Origin: Branchiostoma floridae
Lineage: Eukaryota > Chordata > Leptocardii > Amphioxiformes > Branchiostomatidae
Reading direction: 5' to 3'
DNA: 58,889 bases
NCBI RefSeq assembly: GCF_000003815.2
Contig: NC_049991.1
Span: 19,426,822-19,485,710, forward strand
Part shown: positions 43,520 through 54,191 of the stretch, piece by piece
Layout of the letters: the number at the start of each line of letters is the position of its first letter
How positions within the stretch are numbered: the first letter of the stretch is position 1
Program-made: the position numbers and the translations under genes
Notes under the pieces: generated by a model
What the model saw: only the letters and a program-made list of their open reading frames with translations
Databases searched by the model: none
Told to the model about the DNA's origin: nothing

Positions 43520-44285
43520 AACCAATGCTGCATAGGCCTGTCTCTGGTGCTTAAGTTAGTGTAGTTATGAAATCCAAGCTTGCGGTAAAAAATGATCTTA
43601 TAACAGATGCTCTATAGGTAAGAAGTATAAGGCTTTTCAACCACAATTGTTAAACATAATCTTGGCAACTTGCTCAGATTTGATTCAAAATCTCCAGAAA
43701 CATGTACAGACACATGAACACTTCATACTGACTCATTCTGAAGGAGCTTTTGAGATCCTTTATTGGAGTGGCATACTTCCAGGATGGCATCCCGTTAAAG
43801 AGAAGGCTGTTGTTCAAGTTATATTTTAAGATGTGAGGCTGCTTGAAAAATTTGTATTTGAGTATGTAAGAAGACCGGGACGATGGAAGAGCTGACTTAC
43901 TTTTAAGAATTTCTAATCCAAAACACCTGGATGGTGATGATTTCCTGGGCCTATCACTGGTGCTGAAGTTAGTGTAGTTGTGAAAGCCAAGGTTGAGGTC
44001 ATAAATGATCTAATAACAGTCGCTCTACAGTCTGTATATACGAATCATAACTTAAAGGCTTTTCTACCACACTTATAATCTTGGCAACTTTTGCCAGACG
44101 CTTGAAGCCTTAATACTGAGTCCTTCTGAATGAGCTTTTGAGATTCTTTATTTCAGTGCCATGCTACCAGGATGACATCCCATTTAAGGGAAGACGGTTC
44201 TAAAAATGATAAAAATGGTGAGACTGTATGGAAATTCCTATTTGAGGATGTAAGAGCTTGCTTACTCTTAAGAATTTCGATCCGA
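43520..44285. repeat. 413-bp tandem duplication, diverged
   Basis: GGTGCT(T/G)AAGTTAGTGTAGTT occurs at 43546 and 43959. Both units continue with AAATGATCT(T/A)ATAACAG, ATAATCTTGGCAACTT, GAGCTTTTGAGAT(C/T)CTTTAT and TAAGAATTTC. The short open frames inside are not shared by both units. Confidence 0.88.
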
Positions 44286-44630
44286 CACAGCACGAAGGAT
44301 CTAGAATTGATGCATTGTTTAGCGTCGCACCATGGATGATGGGATTTCGGGTCCCAGAAGTCGCACAATGTTCTTAGTTCTCAGATCCTTTTTATACAGC
44401 CATCCTCCAATTCAGACGGGAGGGTATTAGTCTAAGAAAGTTCCCAGCCTGATTAAGGATTTAAGGCGCTCGCAACAAAGACACAGCCGGCCCGATTCCC
44501 AAGCTGTTCACCGTCTTAAAGTCGCTCCTCGTCTTTCCCAAGGATGAAATGTCGGTGTCAGGCACTGTTCCTCCCTCTGGTGAATTACATCTTAATTTCA
44601 AATCAGGAGCGAGGGTTCTATTGAGTTGAT
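44286..44630. other. Unannotated unique stretch
   Basis: Moderately GC-rich and repeat-free at 44390-44620. No gene recognised. Confidence 0.3.
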
Positions 44631-44632
44631 TA

Positions 44633-44850
44633 CTGTAAAATGCATTTAAGTTTGCAGGGATTTAATTTCGCGGTAGCGGGAAAAAGACCTTTTTGCTGTG
44701 GTTTTGAGTTTGCGGTGGGTTGGGTAGCACCATGTACTGTAGACTCTTACTGGCAATGAAAAATGTTCGCGGCGGTTTGAAGTTCGCGATGAAGCCGCCA
44801 CCGCAAATACCGCGAGCATTAAACCGCCGCGAAAGTTTCTGCATTTACAG
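44633..44850. mobile_element. CTGTAAATGC-family MITE, TA target
   Basis: The 218-bp element has termini CTGTAAAATGCA and TGCATTTACAG, flanked by TA (44631-44632 and 44851-44852). It contains CGCGGTAGCGGGAAAAAG, GTAGCACCATG and AACCGCCGCGAAAGTTTC. It is inverted relative to 16801 and 32444, and it is the best-preserved GC-rich version. Confidence 0.94.
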
Positions 44851-45088
44851 TATGCCCTGGCTGGCTCATCATGCGTTCCCCGTTGTTGTCAGCGCTCCTT
44901 TTGTTATTGATGGATTAAATTCGGGGCCGGCTCGGCTCAGCGGCATGCGGTAATGATGAGCATGGAGAGTATCAGTGATTACACCCTGTCCTAGGTGGAT
45001 GCCATTGTCAGCCCGGGCATTGTCGAAGAGTTGATTAAAGCGTGATTAGAGTGCACTCTGCACCGGGGGGACCGACAGTGATGGAGAG

Positions 45089-45735
45089 GGTTCAGCACAG
45101 GTGTGTACAGCTGGCTCACAGACAAACAGACTATCAAGTAAGGCAAGGCTAAGCAAGTTCTCTGGTTTTGTTAAAAATTATCTTAACTTATTCTGTACAG
45201 GTTTACTCCCCTTTGTAATAATGCATGATGAAGAGGGTTCAGCACAGGCGTGTACAGCTGGCTCACAGACAAACAGACTGTCAAGTAGGGCAGGACTAAG
45301 CAAGTTCTCTGGTTTTGTTAAAAATCATCTTTAGCTTATTCTGTACAGGTTTACTCCCCTTTGTAATAATGTGTCATGGAGAGGGTTCAGCACAGGCGTG
45401 TATAACTGGCTCACAGACAGACAGACTGTCAAGTAAGGCAAGGCTAAGCAAATTCTTTGTTTGGTCTGTTTTTATTTAAAAATAAGTGACTCAAGTTTAC
45501 TCTCATTTGTAATGATGCATGATGAAGAGGGTTCAGCACAGGCATGTACAGCTGGCTCACAGACAAACAGACTGTCAAGTAGGGCAGGAATAAGCAAGTT
45601 CTCTGGTTTTGTTAAAAATCTTCTTCATTCTGTTCAAGTTTACTCCCATTTGTGATAATGCTGGCTCACAGACAAACAGATTGTCAAGTAGGGCAGGGCT
45701 AAGCAAATTCTCTGTTTTGTCATCTTTATATTTTT
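45089..45735. repeat. 147-bp tandem repeat, about 4.5 units
   Basis: GGTTCAGCACAGG occurs at 45089, 45236, 45384 and 45530 (spacings 147, 148, 146), with a truncated fifth unit from about 45660. Each unit carries AGCTGGCTCACAGACA(A)ACAG and CAAGTAGGGCAGG-like segments, then GTTTACTCCC. The open frames at 45101-45655 are readings of the repeat. Confidence 0.95.
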
Positions 45736-46299
45736 TGTCATCTTGAACCGAGAAGTGCACCCATCTGTGGACATGGGAGTTAAACTACTGTACATACTTT
45801 TGCTAACAACTACAGTGAAATCTAATCTAATCTAACACTATAGACAGTCAATTTAATGTTATACCCGAGGCGTTAATATTTTAGAACATTGTGTCAATAA
45901 CAGTATGCTGCTTCAGGAAAGTATGGGAAGGAGTTGTATGTAGATTGGACTACACACTGGGTATGCTTCTTGTGCTCTTTCCACTTCTGCATCTCGTGCC
46001 TGGTGGTAGTGGCTTGTTCCTGCATTTTTCCTCCAAAAGGATAGGGGGTTGACTCCTCTTTTCTTTTTAAAGGCTGAATCTGAACTGGGCTGCCGGTTTG
46101 GTGTATTTTACTACCAAATCTGGTTAAATGAATGATTATGTAAGATTTTAATTGAAGCTATTTATATACCGGCAATCATCACAACTAGTTAAGCCCTTCT
46201 TTGGTTCTTCTTTGTCAAACTTTGAAACAAAATTAGCCTCCACAGTAAAAAAAAAAGAAATGGTGGAGGACCTAAACTTATACACCTTGCCCTCCCTTC
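45736..46299. other. Unannotated stretch
   Basis: No gene recognised between the 147-bp array and the mariner element. Confidence 0.3.
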
Positions 46300-46301
46300 T
46301 A

Positions 46302-46878
46302 CGAGGGGCATTCAATAAGTAATGTCCCTGACCCACTTCCAGTTGTCTGATCTAGATGAAATTTTGCATGTGTAATGAGTCATATCTCTATGGGTTATGT
46401 TGCAAAAAACAGCTCTGAACTAATTGTGGTTACTGATTTACTGGTGTTTGAACTGAGTCAGGTGTGAAATGGACCAGGTGTGAAATGGAGCAAGTTGAGT
46501 GTCGCGCAGTGATCCGGTTTTTGTATTTGAAAGGACGCACACCAAAGGGGACTTTTGATGAAATGAAAAAACTTATGGTGATGATGCCCCATCATATGAC
46601 CTTGTAAAACGCTGGCATCCTGAATTCAAACAAGGTCGGAAGTCTGTGGAAACAGCTCCCAGACCTGGTCGTCCCTCTTCTGCCATTGATGAGGCATCTG
46701 TCGGAGGACCAACCTGGGATGTCCTACAAGAACGGTGTCCAGAGCTACATCAAATGATGGGAGAAATGCAAAACTCTGGGTGGTTCCTACGAAGAGAAAG
46801 ACTAATAACTGCACCAAGTTTCATTAATCTCCTCCTTTGGGAAATGGGTCAGGTGGATTACTTCTTGAACGCCCCTCG
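46302..46878 (+). mobile_element. mariner element, internally deleted
   Basis: The 577-bp element has termini CGAGGGGCATTCAATAAGTA, then ATGTCCCTGACCCACTTCC, mirrored at the right as GGAAATGGGTCAGG..CGCCCCTCG. TA lies on both sides (46300-46301 and 46879-46880). Full-length mariners are about 1.3 kb, so roughly half is missing. Confidence 0.93.
46485..46760 (+). pseudogene. mariner transposase remnant (HTH plus C-terminal fragment)
   Basis: ATG at 46485 opens a frame reading MEQVECRAVIRFLYLKGRTP, the N-terminal helix-turn-helix region typical of mariner/Mos1-type transposases. A one-base loss in an A-run near 46566-46572 shifts the frame, and the +1 frame continues DDAPSYDLVKRWHPEFKQGR, then ETAPRPGRPSSAIDEASV, the linker between the DNA-binding and catalytic domains. 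Near 46708 it fuses to TWDVLQER, which resembles the transposase C-terminus. The DD34D catalytic core is absent, so the product is inactive. Confidence 0.85.
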
Positions 46879-46880
46879 TA

Positions 46881-47807
46881 AGAGCTAATAATTAAAAATC
46901 ATGGCCATACATGTCTAAATTATGAGGTATCAAAATGGATGTTCCACTGCAGTACCATAAAACGCTAGTAGGCAGGCTACAAACCAAGGATTTCAAGATC
47001 TTACAAAGACCTATTGAATATCAAGAAAGCAATCCACAAAGGCCTTCTCAAGTCATAATGTATCTTGCAGACTGACATCTCTGTCAAATAAACAGCAGTT
47101 TCTACAATACCTCCATTTTACAGACTTATGTACTGGCCACAAAGAAAAACAGCTTGAAACCTACAAAAGCCTCGAGGACCAGGAAAGTACATCATTTTGG
47201 GTCCTTCTTTGGAGTAAATTTAGGGTAACTTGAGCACATCATCCCTGCTATTTGTTCCACAGTGTACCATCAAGGTGTAGTCTGTTGTGTTATGGATGTA
47301 GGTGAATGATGATTTGCTTTAAACACCAAAAACCAGCATTCACTGATTTTCAGGATGTTTTAACAGACTTCCTGAGCTGGTGTTTTTCAGGATGTAGAGA
47401 AGCCTGGGCAGTGTGTGATAAGGTGTGTTCACATGTCCACACCTCTATATTACCTGCTATCAGCTGTCCCCAGTGACGGGAGAGTAAAAAATCCCGGTGC
47501 CGAAATGTCTCCGGGCTTGGAAGAATGAAGGAGACGAGTTTGAGATGGCTTCCGCTTTATCTATAAACGCTCGAGACATCCCTCTTCAAGGAGACTTGAA
47601 ACCAATCTTCGAGAAAACTTCCAGTCGTAAATAAAGACTGCTTACTGCCGCTATAAAGGTTGGCATTTGCCACCGCCGTACCTGCGCCGTAATCATGTAC
47701 TTGTATGTGCCACTAAGCCTCGTCGTGAATCAATGTATAAAACAGCAATGATATATTTCTCTAATGATGATCCCTTAAGCTGACTCGGGATGAGGCGGCC
47801 TATCTCG
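46881..47807. other. Unannotated stretch
   Basis: No gene recognised. The block 47460-47800 is unique and GC-richer, a conserved non-coding candidate. Confidence 0.3.
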
Positions 47808-48214
47808 GAAGACTTATTAGGTGAGGCTGTAAATTTCTTGTACTCCAAGCTTTTTTCTCATGGCAATTTCCGGCACATTTTTGAGAGTATTTGTCCTGGC
47901 AGGACTGATACAGGACTGTTCAATATTTGTCAGTGACGCAGAATGCAAAGAACTTTTATCTATAGATGCTTCAGATAATATGAATTGTATACTGTAAATG
48001 CATTTAAGTCTGTGGGGATTTAATTTTGCGTTAGCAGGAAAAATTTCATGCATCTCAGAAGACTTAGGTGGAGTTGTAAATTTCTTGTACTTCAAGTTTT
48101 TTTTCTCATGGCAATTTCCGGCACATTTTTGAGAGTATTTGTCCTGGCAGGACTGATACAGGACTGTTCAATATTTGTCAGGGATGCTGAATGCAACATA
48201 CTTTTATTTTTGAT
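47808..48214. repeat. Direct duplication, offset 248 bp
   Basis: Positions 47808-47968 and 48054-48214 are near-identical, sharing CTCATGGCAATTTCCGGCAC, ATTTTTGAGAGTATTTGTCC and CAGGACTGATACAGGACTGT. A fragment of the CTGTAAATGC MITE lies between the copies. Confidence 0.94.
47992..48045. mobile_element. Truncated CTGTAAATGC-family MITE
   Basis: CTGTAAATGCATTTAAGTCT, then GGGGATTTAATTTTGCG and TAGCAGGAAAAA, matches the end of the family (as in 44633). TA precedes it (47990-47991). It stops abruptly where the second duplicated copy begins. Confidence 0.88.
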
Positions 48215-48954
48215 TATGATTAAAGTTTATTGCAAATACTTGCCCGTCGACTAATTGCAGGTAACACTAATTGCAGGTAACATAAGAGATTCAAACAGTG
48301 TAAAAAAACAATATCACAAGTGTCTACTCTAGTCTAAAGCTAGTAAAAGCTAACTCTAGATCCTCGGTTATTGGATTTGACTCCTTTTTCGAAGACAGTG
48401 GAAGACAAAAGATCCCACCTTTTCTATTATGTGTGGGTTTTGTGATGTTTGAAGGAGAACTGTTTTCTTTTTGTCAGTGAATGTGAGGAAGTTTTGGTGG
48501 AATTTGGTGGCCTCTTCAAACAGCCTTTTTTCTTTTGTGATCGTAGTTTGACATAAAATGTGTTTCGTCTTCCACCACGTTTGAAGTACATTGTTTGCAC
48601 GTTCTTTCACATAAGGATAGTTTCTTGTATAGATTATGTATACAACTGTCAGATGTTACATCTAGCATTTTGAACACTTGTTGGTTGAACTGATGAGTAT
48701 ATAAACGTAAGTATAGCAGATGGATGTGTTCCTCTTGACTAGGTGCCCTGAATCTGTCAACCTCCCGGTGTCAGTCTCCATTGCCTTAACATCTTCTAAC
48801 TGGTTCATCCGTACCATAAATACATTAGACTGATAGCTAAAATCAATTATGTCGTCAAAGGCGGGCCTGGCGACAAGACCTTCCTACCCCCTGGTGCCGG
48901 CCTGTCTGTCTTCGAGCTCCGCCTTCCCCGGAAAACTTCCTCCTCTGTCGTCGA
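48215..48954. other. Unannotated stretch
   Basis: A 16-bp direct repeat (CTAATTGCAGGTAACA) lies at about 48250-48282. No gene recognised. Confidence 0.35.
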
Positions 48955-49185
48955 TGAAGGTTAGACATCCAGGCATACATTTTTGTAATAATGTTACTCA
49001 GGCTTACTTTCAATTGTTACCTTGTTACTTAAGGTTAGACATTCAGGTACATCTTTGTAATGCTATTACTCAAGCAACTGGATTTTTGGAAACTGTCAAA
49101 CGTTTCAGAAAGTCATCCGGTGTCTTTCATCTGTGACACTGGAGAAACTCCGCCCTCCCCCTAAAAATTCCGTCTTTGTCGTCAA
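48955..49185 (-). mobile_element. Tandem 3'-end fragments of foldback retroelement family 2
   Basis: GTTAGACATCCAGG-type 3' ends recur at about 48960, 49034 and 49192, each followed by 'acatttttgtaat' and 'ttactca(a)gc'. The middle fragment reaches the core (CGTTTCAG..GTCTTTCATCTG, about 49099-49132). Several insertions or truncated copies are stacked head to tail. Confidence 0.7.
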
Positions 49186-49560
49186 TGAAGGTTAGACATC
49201 CAGGGACATTTTTGTAATACGATACACCAAAAAAAGCAGATACTCATGACAAGCAACTGGATTTTGGAAACGGTCAGACGTTTCAGACAACCATCCGGTG
49301 TCTTTTGTCAGGGACACTGGAGAAATCTTGTTGGAGATAGTTTTACATTGTGTATCCTGTGAATGGCTATTCAAACGAGACCTAGTTGGAGAACAGGTTT
49401 GTCCTAACTATGAAATGATATGCAAAAAGGAGAGAAGACAAATTTTTAGTACATTTAGTCCAAAGGATAAAGATTTTTACAGTGTCACCGACGAAAGAGA
49501 CCGGATAGCTGTCTGAAACGTCTGACTGTTTCAAAGATCATATCCATTTCCTTAAGTAAC
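49186..49560 (-). mobile_element. Foldback retroelement family 2, near-complete copy
   Basis: On the minus strand the 3' end is CCTGGATGTCTAACCTTCAT. Inverted arms contain GGAAACGGTCAGACGTTTCAG, split here as GGTCAGACGTTTCAG (left) and CTGAAACGTCTGAC (right). Cores lie at 49277-49311 (minus) and 49488-49522 (plus). The loop holds AGGTTTGTCCTAACTA, as in 31435-31730. Confidence 0.8.
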
Positions 49561-49854
49561 TACTTTCTGGCGTTTCCGCCTATGTGATACACCATCTACC
49601 CTGACGAGAACGGCAGTGATAGCTGTAATTTGATATCGTCTGGACTTATTGAATTTACCTCCTGCCGTACTTAGTGAAAGGCGACACCGATTTGATTAGC
49701 CGCACCCCTGCTCAGATCAGCCCTAGTTCTTTTGTTTTGTAAAGGTCTCATATTTCATAGATATTGATTAATAACTGTTAATGTAAATAAACATTATAGA
49801 TTTAGCTGCAAGCTGTATTAACTCATCAACACTGTGAATTACATATAGCATGTG

Positions 49855-49975
49855 TGGTCCAAGGGTTCAAGCGCCTCTGGACCTAAAAGCTGTGAGTTTG
49901 AATCTTGTCTGTTGTTATCCCCACTACCATAAACTTTGATAAAGAGTCACGTTGTAATCATAAAGATGCCAAAGA
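49855..49975 (+). mobile_element. tRNA-derived SINE, GGTCCAGTGG family
   Basis: TGGTCCAAGGG (A-box position), CGCCTCTGGACCTAAAAGC and GAGTTTGAATCT (B-box) are followed by a short body with TTTGATAAAGAGTC. Same family as 28668 and 54548. Confidence 0.65.
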
Positions 49976-50525
49976 TTAGTGGGTTTTCTAATTGGACAGC
50001 TTGTTATTATTACATTAAGTATTACTCCATTTATTTCTGTAATAAGTTATGTCTGTAATACGTATTAGTAAGTTTTTATTTTATTTCCTGTGTTCCCATG
50101 ACAACCCCCCCCCTCCACTGGACCTCTGGGAAGAGCAGTCAAGGCAGGTCATTTGAGTTGAAATAACTTAGGATAGTGATTAATCGATCCAGTTTACGTA
50201 TAGGATGCCATAGAGCATGGTGGATTGCCAGTTAGGGATCCAAATTTCATTTTCGAGCCAAAAATCCTTCAACCCAAATTTTTACAACAACCTACTGTGT
50301 TATAATCTATACCTCCTGGGTTGAAAGGTCATTAATTAGCAACAAGGAATTGATATAACGTCTCCCTGGGGTTAAAAGAAACTGCTCTGCCAAATATTCC
50401 ACTTAATAAGTTCTGCCAGACATACTAAATCACGTTGATGAAAAATGACTCCCCCTGCCTTGACCTTGGCATTGTGTTCTTCTTACCAGTGACTCGTAAC
50501 AACGAGGCAAAAGAATAGCCATTAC

Positions 50526-50950
50526 TAGGGGTGGCTACCATTTTTTTTCTTCTTGGACTAGTCTGAAAAAAAAAAACGGACCTTGCAAAATCAGTGTACA
50601 GTATGCTGGACCAATTCGAAAATGAACATATTATACCGACAGCCGTTCACATGTTTTTTGGGGCTTGCAGATCCAAGAAAAGAGCAAAGTAGAGGAGAGT
50701 TGATAGTCATAGAAATTTACCAACTGAAGTTTCTACAGTCAAACTTGGTCTAACTTTGGGCAGTCAGCGTTGTTTACATGAAGATAGGATGTTCTACCAA
50801 ACAGATTCCTTTGTAGCAAAATGGACCATTGTTTTTAGTATTGACCATTTGCAAACAATTAGGTCCAGGTCCATACCTGGGCCTGATCCTCTGGACCTGG
50901 ACCTGGACCGGACCTGTACCTGAAATTTCTGCACTGGTATCCACCCCTTA
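50526..50950. mobile_element. hAT-like MITE (relative of 14666-15097)
   Basis: The 425-bp element has termini TAGGGGTGGCTACCA and TGGTATCCACCCCTTA. Internal landmarks match 14666-15097: GGACCAATTCG, TTCTACCAAACAGATTC and AGGTCCAGGTCC / GGACCTGGACCTGGACC. No exact 8-bp duplication is evident, but the element sits precisely between two repeat units. Confidence 0.85.
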
Positions 50951-51107
50951 TTCCACTTATTAAGTTCTCTCAGACAATCTAAATCACGCTAATAAAAAAT
51001 GACTCCCTCGACTTTGACCTTGGCATTGTGTTCTTCTTACCAGTGACTCATACAAATGAGGCAGGAGAATAGCCATTACTATGAGAAACGAAACATGTAT
51101 TGACTTA

Positions 51108-51382
51108 AGTAAAAGTCCTTCCCGCGCCTGATGGTGCATAGGGCAGTGCCCACCTCCATTTCCGTAGCCCTGCGCCACACAACTTTGTGCAATCACTACA
51201 GCAGGGGGCTAGTCCACTGGTAGTGGTGTGTGTGTTAAACTTCCATACTCTTTCGCAAATGCTGTCAGTAAGCAGAAAAAGCAGCATGTACCATTTTTAA
51301 AATCTTTGGCATGACTCAGCCGGGATCGAACTCATGACCATTGGAGTGCAAGACGACCACTCTACTCCGACTTTGCACCAAT
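51108..51382 (-). mobile_element. tRNA-derived SINE (same family as 1508-1792)
   Basis: Matching landmarks are CTACAGCAGGGGGCTAGTCC, GTTAAACTTCCATACTCTTT, AAAGCAGCATGTACCATTTT and, on the minus strand, B-box GAGTTCGATCCC. The flanks TGTATTGACTTA (about 51093) and TGTATTAACCTT (about 51388) may be a decayed target duplication. Confidence 0.85.
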
Positions 51383-51507
51383 CACTTGTATTAACCTTTT
51401 TTCATTGTGTTCTTCTTACCAGTGACTCATACCATTGAGGCAGTAGAATAGCCATTACCACGAGAAGCAAAACATGTCTTGACTATAACGTGGCCTTTTA
51501 ATGTGGG

Positions 51508-51680
51508 GTCATGTGGCGTAACGGCAGGGTGTTTGGCCCAGAACTCAGAGGTCCTGGAGTTGACTCCATTGATACATCACTAGTCTGTGCAATTAGGAAA
51601 CTAAGGCACTTTTCATGTACAGGACTACCCTCACTTCAATAGGTAACGATTAGTATACCTAGCCCATAGGCGGTAGGCCA
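51508..51680 (+). mobile_element. tRNA-derived SINE
   Basis: A-box TGGCGTAACGG (51514-51524) and a B-box-like GAGTTGACTCC (about 51557-51567) are followed by AAGGCACTTTTCATG and CCTCACTTCAATAGGTAACG, a diverged version of the shared SINE central domain. Confidence 0.65.
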
Positions 51681-52025
51681 TCAAGTTTTTATGAACTCAA
51701 AGCTTGTGCTTGTTCCACAGGGAGTCCCAAGAATCATACACTAGCGTACACTGTGTACTCAGTCCACTGAAAGATTCCCAAGAATCCTACACTTACACAC
51801 ACTTTGTACTAATGTTCACTGACAATTCCCGAGAATTGTACACTTACATACACTTTGTACTTTGTTCACTGAAAGATCCGCGACAATTGTAAGCTTACAC
51901 CAAGGATAGCCTTGGTTGGGAACATCCCTTAAGCTTGGATAGACATTGAATGTAACTAAGGTCCCATGTTTGAGGACTGCCACACTTTGAGCAGACCAAA
52001 GAAACTAAGGTCACCACACTTGTCA
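51681..52025. repeat. Local short repeats
   Basis: The phrase 'ccaagaat(c)(c/a)tacac' followed by 'tacacactttgtact' recurs three to four times between 51720 and 51900 at about 60-bp spacing. The plus frame at 51704-51892 reads this repeat. Confidence 0.65.
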
Positions 52026-52033
52026 TATTAGAG

Positions 52034-52372
52034 CAGGGATAAACAAGTCCACTAGCCCTATAGTCCCGGGCAAGTGAAAATGCCAATCGGGCAAGTGCAT
52101 GTCCTTCCCCACTTGCCCGATCGGACAAGTTAGCTTTTCTCCATTGAGTGAGATTTTGATGTACTTGCTACTTTCAAAGTCATGACATCAAGTATTGATT
52201 AACACAGAAAATAGAGCCAATAACAAAAATTCCATTGAAGGCCATGAATGTACATAGAAAAATGTCATTTAGATTTCGGGCAAGTGAAAAGTTGGTTCGG
52301 GCAATTGCAAGTAAATTTTTTAAGTACTTGCTCGATAGGACAAGTCAATTTTAGAAAACTTGTCCAACCCTG
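52034..52372. mobile_element. hAT-type MITE
   Basis: Termini are CAGGGATAAACAAGTCC and AAACTTGTCCAACCCTG. Internal GGGCAAGTG / CACTTGCCCG motifs recur in both orientations near both ends. The flanks TTAGAG and TTAGGG only loosely resemble a target duplication. Confidence 0.75.
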
Positions 52373-52380
52373 TTAGGGTC

Positions 52381-53245
52381 CTTCCTGGTGTGAGTGGTTC
52401 AAAACCTGAAGCCCTTTTCTTGCAACCGGTGCAATTACTGTGACAATCGCACTGACTTCAACTGAGTTAGCGCAAAATGGTAGACTCTTGTGATACAGTT
52501 CCACCTTTTCTAAACTTCATGCAATTCAGCCCCTGGCTGTAAAGATCTATAGATAGAGGAGTTAGCTCACGAAAGTAATAACAATGGCTTGATGGCTTGT
52601 GCATGTACTCGTATCAATCATCGCTTTACTTGGGCAGTTCATTCTGCATGTTGGAAATTTGGATAAAGGTAAGGGCAAAAATTTGCTTGATTCATTTCTC
52701 CTGATGGAATTCTAGCTGGCAGCGTGAGGTCAAGCGGGATTCATTTTCTCTTCGTATATCATCATTTTCTGTGTAGTGCAGTAGCTAGATATGCTTCTGA
52801 CAAATGTCTCACCCTTGCATCATTTCACCATTGCTAGAAAGTTGAGAACGAGGAGAGGTTTTGGAGCCAGTTAATTTATTCCTTCAATCACGAGACTGTA
52901 AAAAAAGCAGAAGGAATTCGTCGTCTTTGTGTGGTTCATAACTTCTTGGGAAAAGCAGTTTGGATGAAAAATGTTGAAACTACATATAATGTTAGTCAAT
53001 TTCCACTGTATAACAGTAATTCTTTGGCATAACTCATAACTTGTTCATTGCTTTCTGAAAGACAGCTCAGGATATTGCACTGAAATTGCATCATTTTGCC
53101 CAATGATATCTAAACATCGCAGCAAGTACATCCAAAAAGTATTTCATTACAGCGTTAGATTGACAGTTTATTTGATCCCTAACAGTATCAATATTATGTA
53201 GATAAGCTTGTATCAAATCAAGCCCTTTTCTATTACTGCTGTAAC
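52381..53245. other. Unannotated stretch
   Basis: No gene or repeat recognised up to the gap. Confidence 0.3.
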
Positions 53246-53345
53246 NNNNNNNNNNNNNNNNNNNNNNNNNNNNNNNNNNNNNNNNNNNNNNNNNNNNNNN
53301 NNNNNNNNNNNNNNNNNNNNNNNNNNNNNNNNNNNNNNNNNNNNN
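53246..53345. other. Assembly gap (100 N)
   Basis: Round-number gap inside a local tandem repeat. Confidence 0.95.
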
Positions 53346-53700
53346 ATGACATTGTGTAGATCAACAGTTAATTCTGTTCCATCAACTAGACTGCTCATGG
53401 GACAAATTAAAATGGCCCCTATCACACAACTGCAATTTGATATGGAGACAGAGCTATGCTGGTGAAGTTGTCGTTATGGTATGAGATCAACAGTTTAATC
53501 TGTAACTAATTCTATATACTATTAGGCCTCCAACAAAATAAAGTCCTTTTTCTTACTGTCGTAATCTAATACAATGACAAACCAATGCCATCCAAAACTG
53601 GTACTAAAAAACAGTTACTGAATGTACTTAACTGATCAACAATTTAGTCTTTTTCATAACTGTAACGGTGTAGGCCTCCGACAAATAAGAGTTCTTTTTC
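53346..53700. repeat. Roughly 150-bp tandem repeat around the gap
   Basis: GATCAACA(G/A)TTTA(A/G)TCT, TAGGCCTCC(A/G)ACAAA and CTTTTTC(T/A)TACTGT(C/T)GTAA recur near 53486 and 53635. The last motif also occurs just before the gap (53223-53245), so the gap falls in the array. Confidence 0.7.
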
Positions 53701-53702
53701 AT

Positions 53703-53815
53703 ACTGTTGTAACCTGATATCTGTTGTAACCTGATATCTGTTGTAACCTGATACCTGAGTGGTGTAACCTGATACCTGAGTGGTGTAACCTGATACCTGC
53801 TGTAACCCGATACCA
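53703..53815. repeat. Minisatellite, about 16-21 bp unit
   Basis: TGTAACCTGATA(T/C)CTG repeats about six times with short spacers (TT or AGTGG). It gives the minus-strand peptide repeat SGYTTQV. Confidence 0.9.
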
Positions 53816-54191
53816 GGATAAAGCGGTGCCGTTATCTCCATCGCCTCCCAGACAAGCTGCCAGACAGAACGCTCGCCTTAATTTGCCATCATTACTTCAC
53901 TGGCAGACAGTCGGAGGGAAAAGAATGTCAACCTGCCAGAGTTGGATGTCAGACTTGTGTTACCTGATACTGAGGGATTAGGTTACGTGCGCAGGCTCGC
54001 CTTTCTGGGTCTGACAGATAACACTCTGCTGTATTAACCCATCTGTTATCATCCTGTTGTGCTTCAGTCATCCGTACATTTGTACAGGTCTGGAGGAGCT
54101 ACGAGAGGTACGGGCGGGGCATGGTTGGTCTCAGGGTTGTTTTGTAACGTGTCGTTTTGTACTTGAAGTTCATCTGCAACGGCAATAAACA
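53816..54191. other. Unannotated stretch
   Basis: Unique and moderately GC-rich, with no gene recognised. Confidence 0.3.

Larger units (their letters stand above)
50398..51490. repeat. Three units of a roughly 145-bp repeat split by mobile elements
   Basis: Units are 50398-50525, 50951-51105 and 51402-51490 (partial). Each carries CATTGTGTTCTTCTTACCAG, then TGACTC and GAATAGCCATTAC. A hAT-like MITE separates units 1 and 2, and a SINE separates units 2 and 3. Confidence 0.85.

Noticed and set aside
45101-45655. Repeated peptide AQACTAGSQTNRLSSRAGLS
   Set aside because: Product of the 147-bp tandem repeat. Unit length 147 happens to keep frame in places, but adjacent units of 148 and 146 bp break it.
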